Below, in pieces: positions 36,845-49,020 of a DNA stretch of 64,000 nucleotides (its first letter is position 1; each line of letters begins with the position of its first letter). The stretch covers positions 102,450,064 through 102,514,063 of the forward strand of contig JAVIAB010000092.1 of the NCBI GenBank assembly GCA_032433765.1. Direction: 5' to 3'. The position numbers and the translations under genes were made by a program. Source of the stretch: Megaustenia siamemsis (Eukaryota; Mollusca; Gastropoda; Stylommatophora; Ariophantidae). A model generated the notes under the pieces. It had not been told where the DNA came from and made no database searches. It saw only the letters and a list, made by a program, of their open reading frames with translations.

Positions 36845-38340
36845 TTAATTGGTGTTGATGGCTGCAGTGTAGGCATCTGTAAGCTTGGCAAACTTTTCCC
36901 AGTCGGCTCTCTTGTAGTTCCAGTGGGGAAGTGGTATTTGCATCTCCTGTTTGTGAGCAAGATCCACTGAATGTTTGACTGGTCTGTGGTCACTGTCTCC
37001 AAGGTGTTTGAGTATTATTCTGGTTATTTTGTTGGATAAGTCTCCTGTTGCGAATGCTAAGTTAGCAGTTGATGTTGTTTTCCATCTTCTTCGGTAAAAG
37101 GTTCGGGGGTCCTCTCTAGAGTTTATGAGGAAAAGGTTGTTGTCTATTTTCCATTCTTCCACTTCTTCACCTCGAGCGTTGGTTTCCTTATATTCCCATC
37201 TTTCATAATGGCTGTTAAAGTCTCCTACTACCAGACACTGTAGTGGTTTTATTTTCATTGATCCCAGCTTGAGCAATATATCGTTAGAGCAGTACATGTT
37301 AACCTTGTACTATTGGACATGCTATCCTTTTACTATTGGAGTTGATAGATAAGTCTAGGCCGATGATCTTTGCCTCAACGTTTGTGAATACTTATATCTG
37401 CTTCGCTAGAATGGTAAAGTAAAATAAGTATAAGGATTCCATACTTGTGACCTTCCCTGTCTTGCCTAAATATCTGGTAGTCCCTGATCATAAATCTATG
37501 TTGATGATTAAGTTGAGTTTCTTGGATGCAGGCAACGTCTGTCTTCTACTCTTTTAGTCTTATTGCTAGTGCGTATTTTTTTGTCGTATATGCCCTCCGC
37601 ATCCCAGTGCATTATATTGCGATGTGTCTTGAAGCTATTTCGACCTGTAGTAGTTTCCCTCTGGTTCCATTTCCTGGCTGTCCAAAATGAGTCAGGGTGA
37701 CCACCAGTGGCTTGCGGTGCACCCTTTCGAGGCATGTGGCCCGGCACCACATCTGCCTAGGTGGACTACACAGACAGAGCACCATAATTAGAGTCCATTA
37801 GATCCACTCTGATTGAGTACATGTTAGGACGTTGCACTATGCTCTGCGCCAAATGCCCTGTGCATCGGATTTCTTCCAGTATATTTTATTCAGGTTTGCT
37901 TTCCTTATCCTGTGATTGTCCACAATCTTCCAGCAAGGCAGATTGTACTTTCTGTGGGGTGGGTGTTCTGCCCTTAGATGGTCGGCCCTCCCGAATTTAC
38001 GAGCACCATCTGTCCGAACTTTGTGTAGAGTTGTCTCTCTCATAGGTGGTCTGGTCTTCGGAGTTCTTGGGCACCGCCTGTCTGTTTGATAGAGGACAGA
38101 AAGAGGAGAAAAGACAGAGAAGCATTTAACCCATGAAGTGGGGATGGATTAGTTCAAACCAGAGCGTGTACCACTCGTCCGTGGTTCTGCGTCTTCACTT
38201 AAAGGGTTCCATCTACTCCTGGCTCCTTTGTCTGGCCACTCACCAAAGACCTGCCCAGCTTGGGTGACCCTGCCAGGAACTAAGCTCACGCTGGCATAGC
38301 TCCGTGGATCCCGGGGGCACACAAAACCTCCAACCACTAC
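36845..38340 (-). mobile_element. LINE 5' half with APE-type endonuclease (RNase H family), 3'-truncated
   Basis: 5' leader at 38340-38150 (GGFVCPRDPRSYASVSLV), a conserved module at 38043-37837 (FGRADHLRAE), then endonuclease: HRNIMHWDAEGIY at about 37600 and CLVVGDFNSHYERWEY, NLAFATGD and LGDSDHRPVKH at 37297-36845. The GDFN and SDH motifs are the catalytic signature of APE endonucleases. Frame broken between 37500 and 37300. RT is missing. Confidence 0.85.
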
Positions 38341-38479
38341 AAGGTGAGCCTAATGTGAAGGGATGTGACTTCCCATGCTTCACCTAAGACTGCTAGGGAG
38401 CTACAGTAACGTTCAGCCTCTCTAGAACTTAAACTACTGAAAATTTTAAGAATTTTGAGCACTCCCTTGGTTGCATCAT

Positions 38480-39410
38480 CTAGTTATCGCGCGGTGTATT
38501 CAGTGTGGCAAGACTTTTAAGCCCTTGTCCATAACTTTAAAATGCCAAAAGAAGTCACCGGAAGAGACAAGACAGATCGCTGTCTTTACGACAGCCTTTT
38601 AAAAAAAAATTACGTAATGCGAATTTGTTCTTGATTTGGGCCTTATATGTGATACTCCAAGAATTTAGCGAACTAAGTCTAGATTTGGAAGAATGAAATA
38701 TTGACTTGTGCAAAGCAGTCAGCAAGATAAAAAAAATATAGTTCAACTTTTTGAGGAAAGAACTGAAAATCATGATCCATATTATTGATTGTATGTCTTT
38801 TCAAGATGTGAAGAACTTGAGGTTCATGGGGTTTAAACTGCACACAAAACAACAGGCATTGTCATGCAATAAGTTCTGTCTTTTTCTTTTTTTTTTATAA
38901 AAGTTTGGCAGAAACTGTTGGAAAGCGGCCTCTTGAAATAGATGATGTTGATTTGCCGAAATGATCCAAAATTTGTTATTCTGAAAACTGGTAAGAAAAT
39001 CCATGTAAGTATCTGACATTTGCTGAAGCTGAGATGAAAAAGATAGCAGGCAGATTCCGCTTGAATGAAAGAGAAGCTTCGTGGTTTTCGTGAACAGCTT
39101 CAAGAAAATAAATTCCCAGACACACAACTTTCTCTAAATCACACTTTGGACACAATCTTCCAGTGAATGTGAAAGGGGTTTCTTTCAGATAAACCTTAAA
39201 GTAACTTCATTTAGAGCATCTCTGCTTGTACGGACAACCTCTGCACTCGTTGTTCATCAGAATAGTGGGTCCTCCTCTCACGAAATTCATTCCTAGCAAC
39301 AACAACAACAAAAATCCACAAAAATATGTGTTTCATGGTTACTCCAAGGTCGTCATTCTACTTTTGATTACACAGGCAATAAGCGATCTAGAAGCGACGA
39401 AGGTATATCA
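38480..39410 (+). pseudogene. hAT-derived transposase/KIAA1586-like relic
   Basis: Degenerate frames read VILQEFSELSLDLEE (about 38650), SSSECERGFFQINLK (39157-39200) and FIRIVGPPLTKFIPSN (39255-39300), in the order found at the C-terminus of hAT-related domesticated proteins. Many stops. Confidence 0.65.
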
Positions 39411-39759
39411 GAGGATATAATGAAAGTATGGAAGTTGCTGTAAAATCTTCAAGGTACCAGCGATTTTTACCCATAAAAAAGCACTCAAAATACCCCAAAC
39501 AAAAAGCTATCTAGACACCACTATGGTATATAAGAAAATATGTTAAACGTGTAGAGACAGATATAATAACATCATCTGGGTTAGAACCGGTACCCTTTTT
39601 CCACAAAAAGCACTGTATATATAATATACACTATAAGTTGATGTCAAAACTGACTGCAACAGATAATTATGATTTGTCAGTAGTTTGGTAATATAATGTG
39701 TCCAATCGAGAACAGAAATGACATTTTCGTTAGCACACCTATGTATCTTCTTCCCTTTT

Positions 39760-40828
39760 TTCTTTCTCATTTGTCTTTCAGCGTCGAGGGGAGATATAAT
39801 TTGCGGTATTTTGCTCTTCTGTTCACCTCTACTGCTGTTATGTTTCCTAGTGCTTCTAGTATTCCGTCGATCTATCTTTTTCGTGGTCGACCCTTGAGTC
39901 TGATATTCTGGCAACGTTTATTGAGGGCTCGTTGTATTGTGTTTTGAACTTCCTGCCGTGTTACGTGGCCAAACCATTTTATCTGTTGTTTCTTTATATA
40001 TTCTATGGTAGGGTCTATTCCTAGCTTTTTCTCAATTCTTCATTTCTGTTTCTTATCTCTCAGGGTGTTTCCTTTCATTCGTCTGACACAGTTCATCTCA
40101 GTAGAGGTTATTTTTCTTATCGTTCTTGCATCTAGGGTCCAGGACTGGCATTGGTAGCACAACGTTGGGATGAAAATGGTATGTAGAGTGCCCGTTTTGC
40201 CTCTAGAGTTATTTCCTTGTTGGACAATAGTGGTGATAACTGTCCAATGATTTAACAAAATTTGATGCATCTTGAGCATATCTCTGCTATTTGTAAATTA
40301 TTGTTTGTCACTAAACTTGCTAGCTATTTGAATTCCTCTACTTGTTTTAGTTGCCTACCTTCTATAGTTATGTTGATGTTCTGTTTATTTTTGGCGACAT
40401 TCATGACTTAAGTTTTGTTCATGTTGATTTTCATGTTGTATTTTGTGCCTGTGTTGTTTAGTCTATTTAAGTGTTCTTGTAGGTCTTCTACTTTTCCATG
40501 TATTAGTGCCTGATCGTCTGCAAATTAAAGCTCGTTGATCTCCTCTGTCTCTGATGGGTTGGCTAACTTGTATGCATATAGTCCATGTATGTAATACACA
40601 GTAGGGGTGATAGTACGCACCCCTGTCTTACATCTGATCTAACTACGAAGTGGTCCGTGCAGCCTGCTGCTGTTCTGACTGTGCAGCTGCTGTTGATGTA
40701 GAGAGACTTTTTAATTAGGTTGGTTAGATGTTGGCTTACTCCGTATGTTGTTAGTATCTCCCACAGTTGTTCTGTTTACTCTGTCGAATGTTTTTTTCCT
40801 GGTCAATGAAAGCTATGTATAAATTTTG

Positions 40829-40831
<3 letters not shown>
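39760..40831 (-). mobile_element. LINE with RT, 3' part, decayed (host of nested insertion)
   Basis: Reading from 40831 down: YIAFIDQEKTFDRVNRTTV, then FADDQALIHGKVEDLQEHLN near 40500 (catalytic FADD), KYNMKINMNKT, then SWTLDARTIRKITSTEMNCV and the 3' end at 39790. Several stops. The RT begins on the far side of the nested copy at 41173-41350. Related plus-strand copy at 17960. Confidence 0.82.
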
Positions 40832-40861
<30 letters not shown>

Positions 40862-41172
40862 GATCAGGACTCAGCCAGAGTAGGATTCCAGACTCCCACA
40901 TGAAGTCAGCTGTCAGGTTAAGTGTGTTGATCGCCCCCACAGACAGAACGTCACATTTAGAGTCCGCCAGATCCACTCTGACTGAACACCCGTTAATACG
41001 TTGCACTGTGTTCTGCGCCAGTGGCCCAGTGCATCCGATTTCAGCCAACATTTTTTCAGGTTTGCTTTCCTTAGCCTTTGATTTTCCCCAATCTTTCTGC
41101 AAGGCAGCAGATTGTCTTTTCTGTAGGGGGATTCTGCCCTTAGATGGTCTGCCCTCCCATGTTTACGAGGTT
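40832..41172 (-). mobile_element. Small internally deleted LINE copy, nested, perfect 12-bp TSD
   Basis: 341 bp: the module PEKMLAEIGCTGPLAQNTVQ, then a jump to the family 3' end TADFMWESGILLW, finishing in a (ga)n tail. Flanked by taaattttgatt at 40820-40831 and 41173-41184. Endonuclease and RT are absent. Confidence 0.9.
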
Positions 41173-41350
41173 TAAATTTTGATTGTGTTCTGTCGTTTTT
41201 TTTTTCAAGAAGCTGGTTTAGTGTGAATAGATCGTCAGTACATCCTCTGTTTTTTTCAGAACCCCATATGAGAATAGCTTAACTGTATTTCTAATATTGG
41301 TCTCAGCCTTTTTTTCCACGATCTTGACTTATAGTTTTCCTACATATACG
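41173..41350 (-). mobile_element. LINE RT, 5' part of the host copy
   Basis: Minus strand reads NRGCTDDLFTLNQLLEKKND and then QSKFN, which continues in the RT at 40831 once the nested copy is skipped. Confidence 0.75.
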
Positions 41351-41584
41351 GGAATAATACTTTCCTACACCTATGTACCATGTTCGTAAGAGGCGAGAAA
41401 GGAGGGTTGGGTATGGGACTGGGACTGGCTATCCCATACTGTAAAAAAAAAAGCCGAAAAAACTTCATAAACATGGACAAGTCAAAGAGAGAAAAGGTAA
41501 ATCCGCCATCCAGGAAAGATAAGGGCTCTCTGTCTAAGAGAGGATATCAAAAGCAAGAGGAGCTTTCATTGCACTGAGAAACAT

Positions 41585-42070
41585 GGAAATCCAAAGAAAT
41601 TAGGTTAAATACAAAAATAAAAATTTTCAACTCAAATGTTAAGTCGGTCCTATTATATGGCTGTGAAACATGGAGAACAACAAAATTAACAATCACGAAG
41701 ATACAGACTTTCATTAATGGATGCTTACGCAGAATAAAAGGATGGAAATGGCAGGACAAAATCACTAACATAGAATTATGGAAATGTACCAGTCAAATAG
41801 CAGTGGATAAAGAGATACAGCGAAGACGATGGCGCTGGATAGGACACACACTACGGAAGCCAACTGAGAGTATTACACAACGGGCCCTTTTTTGGAATCC
41901 CCAGGGGAAAAGACAAAGAGGAAGACCAATGAATTCTTGGAGAAGACAGATAGAAGCAGAGATGAAGATGATGGGGAAGACATGGAATGATCTTAAAAGA
42001 ATGGCAAAAAACAGAATGACTTGGAAAATGTTCGTTGAAGACCTATGCTCCACTGGGAGCTAAAAAAGTA
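41585..42070 (+). mobile_element. LINE C-terminal fragment
   Basis: SVLLYGCETWRTTKL, INGCLRRIKGWKWQDKITN, then in the open frame 41803-42063 RRRWRWIGHTLRKP, NPQGKRQRGRPMNSWRR and MFVEDLCSTGS. This is the typical C-terminus of RTE-like and related LINEs. The part after 41800 is intact. Confidence 0.88.
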
Positions 42071-42838
42071 GAAGAAGAGACACCTATGTATGCGGGAATA
42101 ATATGGGCATAGTTTTCTGCCTAATTCGCATTAGCCTTCCTCTCGACTCCTCTATGAAACGTTCCGAAGAAGAAACTAGGTCCTTACATTTGGAGCCAAA
42201 GTTGACTTTCAGGGAATGCCACATGGTGGATAAAACACCACCAAGGATGCCTTATGATGCCGTAATCTGAAATATTTTATGTCTGCGTTTACGTTCGTAG
42301 TTCACCCTCTCACCTCGCTCAAGTGAGCCCCAATTGCACTACTGTAACTAATAAACACAATAAATAGCATCTCAATTTCTACAGTTTAATGTGAGCGTGG
42401 TTTCTCAGAATCCAGTTCTCACAGAGACAAGACTTTCACTACAAATATATGCTCTAAGTAAAGAAGCTTTAACTAAGCTGGTTGGTCCTCCAACCCACCC
42501 TTATGATGTGTCTTTCAACCCTTATCAACCGTCAATTCATTTAAAACAAGCATCTAGCAACTGACTCAAAGAACAACGAACAAAGTCATGAAGATGATGT
42601 GATCAAAGTGATGAGCTCAGTATGGAAACTTGTTAAATGTATTAAAGTGTGTGCGTGTGTGTTTTTAAAAATTTTTTTTACACTCTTACTTTAATATTTT
42701 AGAGGCAAAAACACTAAACTTTACAAATCACTTACTGCCTATTTGTTTAGACAAAATTAACAATATAATAATTTGAAAAATATAATATCAATTAGACAAA
42801 AGTAAGTATACCAGAGCTTCAGAAACCTGGTATGTCAG
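42071..42838. other. No gene seen
   Basis: No coding match in this AT-rich stretch. Confidence 0.5.
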
Positions 42839-42882
<44 letters not shown>

Positions 42883-43740
42883 GATCAAGACTCAATCAGA
42901 GTAGGATTCCAGACTATCTCATGAAATCAGCTGTCTGTTTAAGTGATTCGATTGCCCCATATAGTTTCTCTTCCAGGGAGGTGGGCGTGGACCACATTGC
43001 TCTTCTCAGGTCCGTGTACTGGGGGCAATCCTGTACAACATGTTTTGTAGTCATATTGTCCAGTGTACAGTGGCATAGGCCGGTTGTAACTATTTTGAAT
43101 TTGGTAAACACGTGATTTCTCATTCTATTGAGGCCAGTGCGTAGGCGAAGTATGATGACTTGATCCCTCCTTGATAGTTGGTGGTATCAGTCCCTCTCGT
43201 TATGCTTTGGGTGTTCTCGTTTCCATTTTTCATGGTATTGACCTTGGAGGATGGATTTGGCTTCATCATAACTGAGCGGATAGTTCTCTTGTGTTAATCT
43301 CCCTCCCTCTTTAGCTAATTTGTCTGCACGCTGACTTTTCTCTGGAAGTTATTGCATAGTTGGTCTAGGGTTGTTCTCAAATCATCTAGTTCATTGTTCC
43401 TGAGGCTTTTTAGAGTTGTTAGTATTGACAGTGCATCAGTCAGAATCGCCAATTTATTTTGCATGTTATTTTTGTGTTGAGTAGCCAGTGTTGCAGCATC
43501 TCTGAACCTGTTAAAACGTTGCACTGTGTGCTGCGCCAGTGACCCAATGCGTCCGATTTCTGCCAGCATTTTATTCAGGTTTGCTTTCCTTAACCTTTGA
43601 TTGTCCTCAATCTTCCTGCAAGGCAGCAGATTGTCCTTTCTGTAGGGGGATTCTGCCCTTAGATGGTCGGCCCTCCCAGGTTTACGAGCACCATCTGCCC
43701 GAGCTTGATGTAGTTATTAGTTGGTCATTAGACCATCACC
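42839..43740 (-). mobile_element. Internally deleted LINE copy with RNase H and 3' end
   Basis: From 43740 down: the module (GRADHLRAE-type, MLAEIGRIGSLAQHTVQRF), joined directly to RNase H sequence LAILTDALSILTTLKSLRN (43450-43380), then a C-terminal segment FTKFKIVTTGLCHCTLDN, TKHVVQDCPQYTDLRRAMW, TADFMR and a (ga)n tail at 42880-42840. Endonuclease and RT are missing. Join point differs from the 40832 copy. Confidence 0.82.
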
Positions 43741-44024
43741 ATCACACATCAAACAACAGACTATAAGGTCTTCCAGCAATGCGAATTGTGAAGTCCCTCC
43801 TAACTAACACGAACCTCCAGGAGTCTCACCGATGCTGACAAGTCATGTACGAAACCCCACACCGTCTTTCATTGATTAGAGTACGACCATCCTAGGGATA
43901 TACAACTAAAAAGGATTGTTTTTTTAATAGGATGGGAAGATAGTGTTTCGGTAAATTTTTACCACGGTAAAAAAAAACTATAGTCGTGCACAATGTATGT
44001 GCACAAGCCAAAAGACACGCATTT

Positions 44025-44523
44025 GCTAATGTAATATAATATAATATAATATAATATAATATAATATAATATAATATAATATAATATAATATAATATATA
44101 TAATATAATATAATATAATATAATGTAATGTAATGTAATGTAATGTAATGTAATGTAACGTAACGTAATGTAACACAATACAATACAATACAATACAATA
44201 TAATAATAATATAATAATAATATAATACAATATAATATAATATAATATAATATAATATAATATAATATAATATAATGTAATGTAATATAATATAATATAA
44301 TATAATGTAATGTAATGTAATGTAATGTAATGTGATGTAATGTAATATAATATAATATAATATATAATATAATATAATATAATATAATATAATATAATAT
44401 AATATAATATAATATAATATAATATAATATAATATAATATAATATAATATAATATAATATAATATAATATAATATAATATAATATAATATATATAATATA
44501 ATATAATATAATATAATATAATG
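44025..44523. repeat. Pentanucleotide (AATAT)n array, about 500 bp
   Basis: taata repeats with blocks of taatg, taacg and acaat variants. Two copies carry a two-base slip (atatata) at 44095 and 44490. Confidence 0.96.
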
Positions 44524-46540
44524 TAGTGAATGGGACAGACTTATGAATTACAATCGTAAATTTTCACAGAAGTATGAATACTACAAAACGGAGTAATTGC
44601 CACAAGCCGGGCAGTAGAAATAATGTGGGCGTGGCTTGTTTACTTTCGTTTCAGCTTGTTTTATTCTATCTTTTTAGCGTGACCCTTTTAAAATAACAAT
44701 GTTGGAGTGTTGCGACATCACAGCTCAGCTCCCACCACAGGGTGGTGTACAAGATGTTAGGAATTAGTTCGTAGCTTTCTGTAACAGTAAATTGGCTAGG
44801 TATTCTTAAAGTCTTTAATTAAGGAATAATACAAAAGTGTCAAAAGCAGAATTGATTTGGTTTGAATTACTTAACTGACTAACTTTCAATATTTAATGAA
44901 ATTAATATGTCACCAGTGATGGTAATATTTCAAATATTAAATAAGTAACAATTAATTAGTTAGTTGTCACACTTGGGTGGTGTTGGTTGTGCAAGCAGCA
45001 CCTCCTGTGGTGTGTTTTGTCACGTGTGCTGTGCTAAAAATAAAAATAATAATTTTCTGTGATCGGTAAAGTGATCGGCAAATGAAACCTACGGGAGTTG
45101 GAGGTAAGGACTAACTCAGAAACAGACACAGTTGATGAATAAGACTAAGTTAAAGTTAGTTACAAATAATTGGGAACACAGGACACCATGAACTGAGTCA
45201 CAACTTGATTGACTGTGTTGTAAGTTAAATTGTTAATTTAGACCTATATATGATTTATATTACAGTTACTAAGAAAGATAGTAATTTATAAGTTTAGTTT
45301 TTGTTGCATGTTATATAACATTTATTATATATTTTTTAGGTAAATTACGAGTCTAACGTTTTAAATTAAAGTTGTGTTCCCCAGAACAAAACTTCAGTCT
45401 GTGTACCTCAAATGCTAAAAATAATCTCACAATGTTCACCACTAACGTATTTTATTTTATTTTTGGGCTAGGAAACAGGACCTTTGCTACCCTTGCGTTG
45501 CTTCTCTTACTTAGTAGATAATTTTAAATTAGGCGCAGTTTTGTATATTAATTGTAATAATTGTATGATCAAATGTTATATAAAATATATAACTTTACAG
45601 TTTACATTCATATTTTATATACTGTTGTGTGTAAGCTTGACTCTGTGTAATTAATTATAATATAATTTATATTGCTGTTATTATATTATTGTCATTTTAT
45701 ATGTTTGCAGCCTGACATATTTTTTTTTAAAATCAAAACGGTAGATAAATGGGATTGTGAGGTTTGATTTCTTTACACTAAATTACACCAACGCTTTTGC
45801 TAACTTTAAAGGCTTTTAATGTTCCTGAATTACTTAAAATTAAAATGTTTCTCATACATATTTTTTTTTTATAAAGCAGATTGCTAGATTACACTATTTT
45901 AAATTTCTTAATATTAGGAAGTAGCGAACATAATTTCAATATAACAAATTAGAAGCAGTCCTGTGACCAAAAAAAAAAAAAAAGAACAAGAAAGAGGAAA
46001 AAAAAATGTTAGCAGGAATGAATCAATGGACTTGTGGACTAATGGACTTCTTCTACATAAAGTTGTGGAAAGATATCCCCACCGTGTGCCTTTAAAGCGT
46101 TGCTTAATCTAACTTATTTGCAATAGTCTGTGGACAAAAGTATTTTATTCAACATTTTAAATTAACATATAAATCAAGGTTTGTGCCTTTTATGTAGTGG
46201 TTAGTATGCTGGCTCGATACTCATGTGAAGTGATAAAATCACAATGGTTTAGTGATGTAGGTTTAATCCAAGCTTGACATATTTTTCAGCCAAACAAGTT
46301 GAAAACAAAATGGGTACCTGACTCAGTTAGCCTCCTCGTGTTTAGATATTTTATATTTTACAAAACATGCTTACTTTAATTTTTATAAATATATAGTGAA
46401 ATGTTCTACTTTTTTTTTTTTTTTTTAACTTTATCTGGTTTATTTGTTTCAAAACATCACATTTTCCTATTCTTAAGTTAGTAAAATAATATTTGTGGAA
46501 GTCGATTAAATTGAAACAGCCAATCTGTTTTAAAAAATGA
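44524..46540. other. No gene recognised
   Basis: About 2 kb. A weak tRNA-like head (tagtggttagtatgctggct) at 46195-46290 may be a decayed SINE. No ORF over 60 codons with any family match. Confidence 0.5.
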
Positions 46541-46544
46541 GACT

Positions 46545-47175
46545 GGAAATAGGATACCAGTGAGGACATTCTCAAAAAGGAATGCCTAAAAATGTCAGAA
46601 GGAAAAACATTTTTCAGGCACATCATGAGAAGAGGAAAGCTATAACATTTGGTTACAGCTGGTAAAATATAGGGAAAGGGAGATTGTGGAAGACAAAGAG
46701 TGAAAATACTGAATAGCTTGGTGGAGGCAAAGTGCTTGACAGCAACGTAGTTGGAAAAGCTGTCAGCGACTCAGAGCTGATGGCTTATGCCAGGATTGGT
46801 GAACCAGAACCATCTAGACTGTACTCCTCCTCTTCGCTGTACCTCTAGCAGCAGACTAGCCAGTCTAGTCTTGCCAAGCAAGTAGGAATCAATGAAGGAA
46901 AGCAACCCAAAAATTCCATGCTAAAGTTGGATGTGTTGGGCTGAAAGGCACGAACCTCAAAACAAAGAATCTAGGCCCACTTAACACCCTTTTAAGGATG
47001 GATAATGAAGAAGTCAATCAATTCCTTTAGTAGCCTTCACGTGAACACCAGAGAGAAAGAACTAAAGATAGCTTGATGTCGTGGCATGGTAGACAGGCAA
47101 CAATAGAATTGATACAATGCCTTGTGGGTAGGACATGATCTCCTACAGGTATGGCACACAATGATGATGATGAAC
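46545..47175 (+). mobile_element. LINE family A 3' fragment with 340-bp insertion
   Basis: Matches 13440-13702 (aaaaacatttttcaggcaca, gaggaaagctataacattt), then is interrupted after atagcttggtg at about 46728. It resumes at about 47071 with a repeated atagcttgatg, runs on to catggtagacaggcaacaat, and ends cacacaatgatgatgatga. Confidence 0.8.
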
Positions 47176-47727
47176 CACCATAGGATACAGATAGTGAGTT
47201 AAGAAGAACAAAAATGGTTATGAATTACAGTAAAGGAGTACTACTTTCTACTGTTAAATATCCTCACTTACTACATTTTATGTATTTTTTTTTGGTTCGC
47301 CAGCTTTTACCTCTGACAAAAGTCCCTAGAGACCAGGAACTAAATTTTGTGTGTTAATCCATTTTTCCCAGACAGCCGTGTACACAGGGGTCCCTCACCA
47401 CATAGGCAGATAACTCAGACTTTGGAGGTACTCATATTTTTTTCCGTCGATGAGTAATTGACATTTCAAGCCGGGCCTCGCTGCTGAGACTAGGTGTGGT
47501 TGCCGCAGAGAGAAATCATAAATAAAAACCCCAACTGACAACCTCTCTGTCAGCATCTTGCCTCGAGACCAACCTGTCCCCCATTTTTATGTATGAAAAA
47601 TACCCTCTCTTTACTACTTTGTCTGCGTTAGTACTCTCTCCTTTAGTGTACAATATTGTCTGTACTGTACTCTTCGTAGATGTATAAGATTGCCTTTGAC
47701 ATGAATACTGTCCCTATACATGTACTA
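47176..47727. other. No gene seen
   Basis: No supported feature. Confidence 0.5.
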
Positions 47728-47855
47728 TCTGGATCCTCAGTGGCTGAGTGATTAGTGTGCTCACTTCCTGGTCAGAAGGCTCTGGGTTTGATCCCCATAA
47801 ATGATGGATTTTTTTTGAACCAACAAGGTTGTGGGGTTCATACATAAATATGCAA
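47728..47855 (+). mobile_element. tRNA-like SINE head, unclassified
   Basis: Contains tcagtggctgagtgattagt (box A-like) and ggtttgatccc (box B), then a poly-T stretch. The downstream body differs from families 1 and 2. Confidence 0.55.
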
Positions 47856-47954
47856 GCTTTTTCTTTGTTGTTCAGAGTCCACAAATTCATCATTATGTCT
47901 CTTGTGATTAGCTTTATACAGTTGTATTAATTTGTCTGTCTTGTTGGATACTCT

Positions 47955-48520
47955 ATCATCATCATTCAAGTGCCATGCCTGCTGGCGTAGGTGATCATGT
48001 CCCTTCACAACTTTCGATCTCGGCAGTTATTTATCATTTCTGTTGTTGACCTTCTACCAAGCCATTCTTTTAAGCTGTCTTGTATCTTTTCTCTTTGCTT
48101 CCCTCTATATTTTCTTCCCTCGATTTTCCAGTTTTCACAATACATTCCAGCTGTTCCTTTCTCATTACATGGCCAGAAATGATGATTGTTTCTTCCTAAT
48201 ATTGGAAATTAGCTCTCTTTTTGCAATGGCTTCTTTCAGAACATTTTCATTACCCTTCTTAGCTGTCCATAGTATTCTCAACATTCTTCTGTAAAACCAC
48301 ATTTCTAAAGCTTCCAGTGATTTTCTTGTCTGTTGTCCATGGTTCACATCTATATGTTAAGACTGGCTCTACATAACATTTAAGAACTCTTTTTCTTGTT
48401 TCTATTGTCAAAAATGGATTGTACAGTATCTTTCTAAATTTCTTGGAAAACTGCTTTTGCCTGAACCTTTCTGCATCTCACCCCTGTTGTGCATCTACCA
48501 TCTGAGGTTAAAATTGTTTC
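47955..48520 (-). mobile_element. LINE family A 3' fragment, reverse
   Basis: Minus frame 48347-48165: TRKSLEALEMWFYRRMLRIL, then WTAKKGNENVLKEA. The 3' end is atcatcatt at 47955. An older copy than 13160. Confidence 0.83.
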
Positions 48521-48799
48521 CCGATATTTACATTTATTTACCTGTTTTAAAATTTTCCCACTTGTCTTTATTGTGCATTGCGGTGATGTTTTTTCTTTGT
48601 TGTTACAAATGCTTCAATTACTATACCAAAATGTAATGCTTTATGCTGTTGCATTCGTTCTTCCTAAATTTCCTACTTTTGTGTATCTATGTTAAAGGCT
48701 TTCTTTAGAAATTTATTAATGTGTTTGTACTGGTAAATTATTTCACTAGAAGTGAAGTTGTATTCATGGCGGTAAACCTAATACTTATTAATTTATTGT

Positions 48800-49020
48800 C
48801 AACTTTCGGTCAATATGGTGGATAGGTGGCAGGAACCATTCAGGCTCTATCTGAAAAGTGTTCCTTTCTGATAATTTCCTCATATTCCAAGTCTGCTTGC
48901 TGTCAGAGCTACTGAGTTTAGTGCTCTGTGCATACCGTCTTAAGTTTCAGTATCCATTTGCTTATGATGAATGATGGTATCGTATGACGAAGAACAGTTC
49001 AGCTGTGTTCACTTTTGGTG
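48800..49020 (+). repeat. Unclassified dispersed repeat, copy 2
   Basis: Matches the reverse complement of 8590-8835 (ggtcaatatggtggataggt, tttcctcatattccaagtc). Confidence 0.7.
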
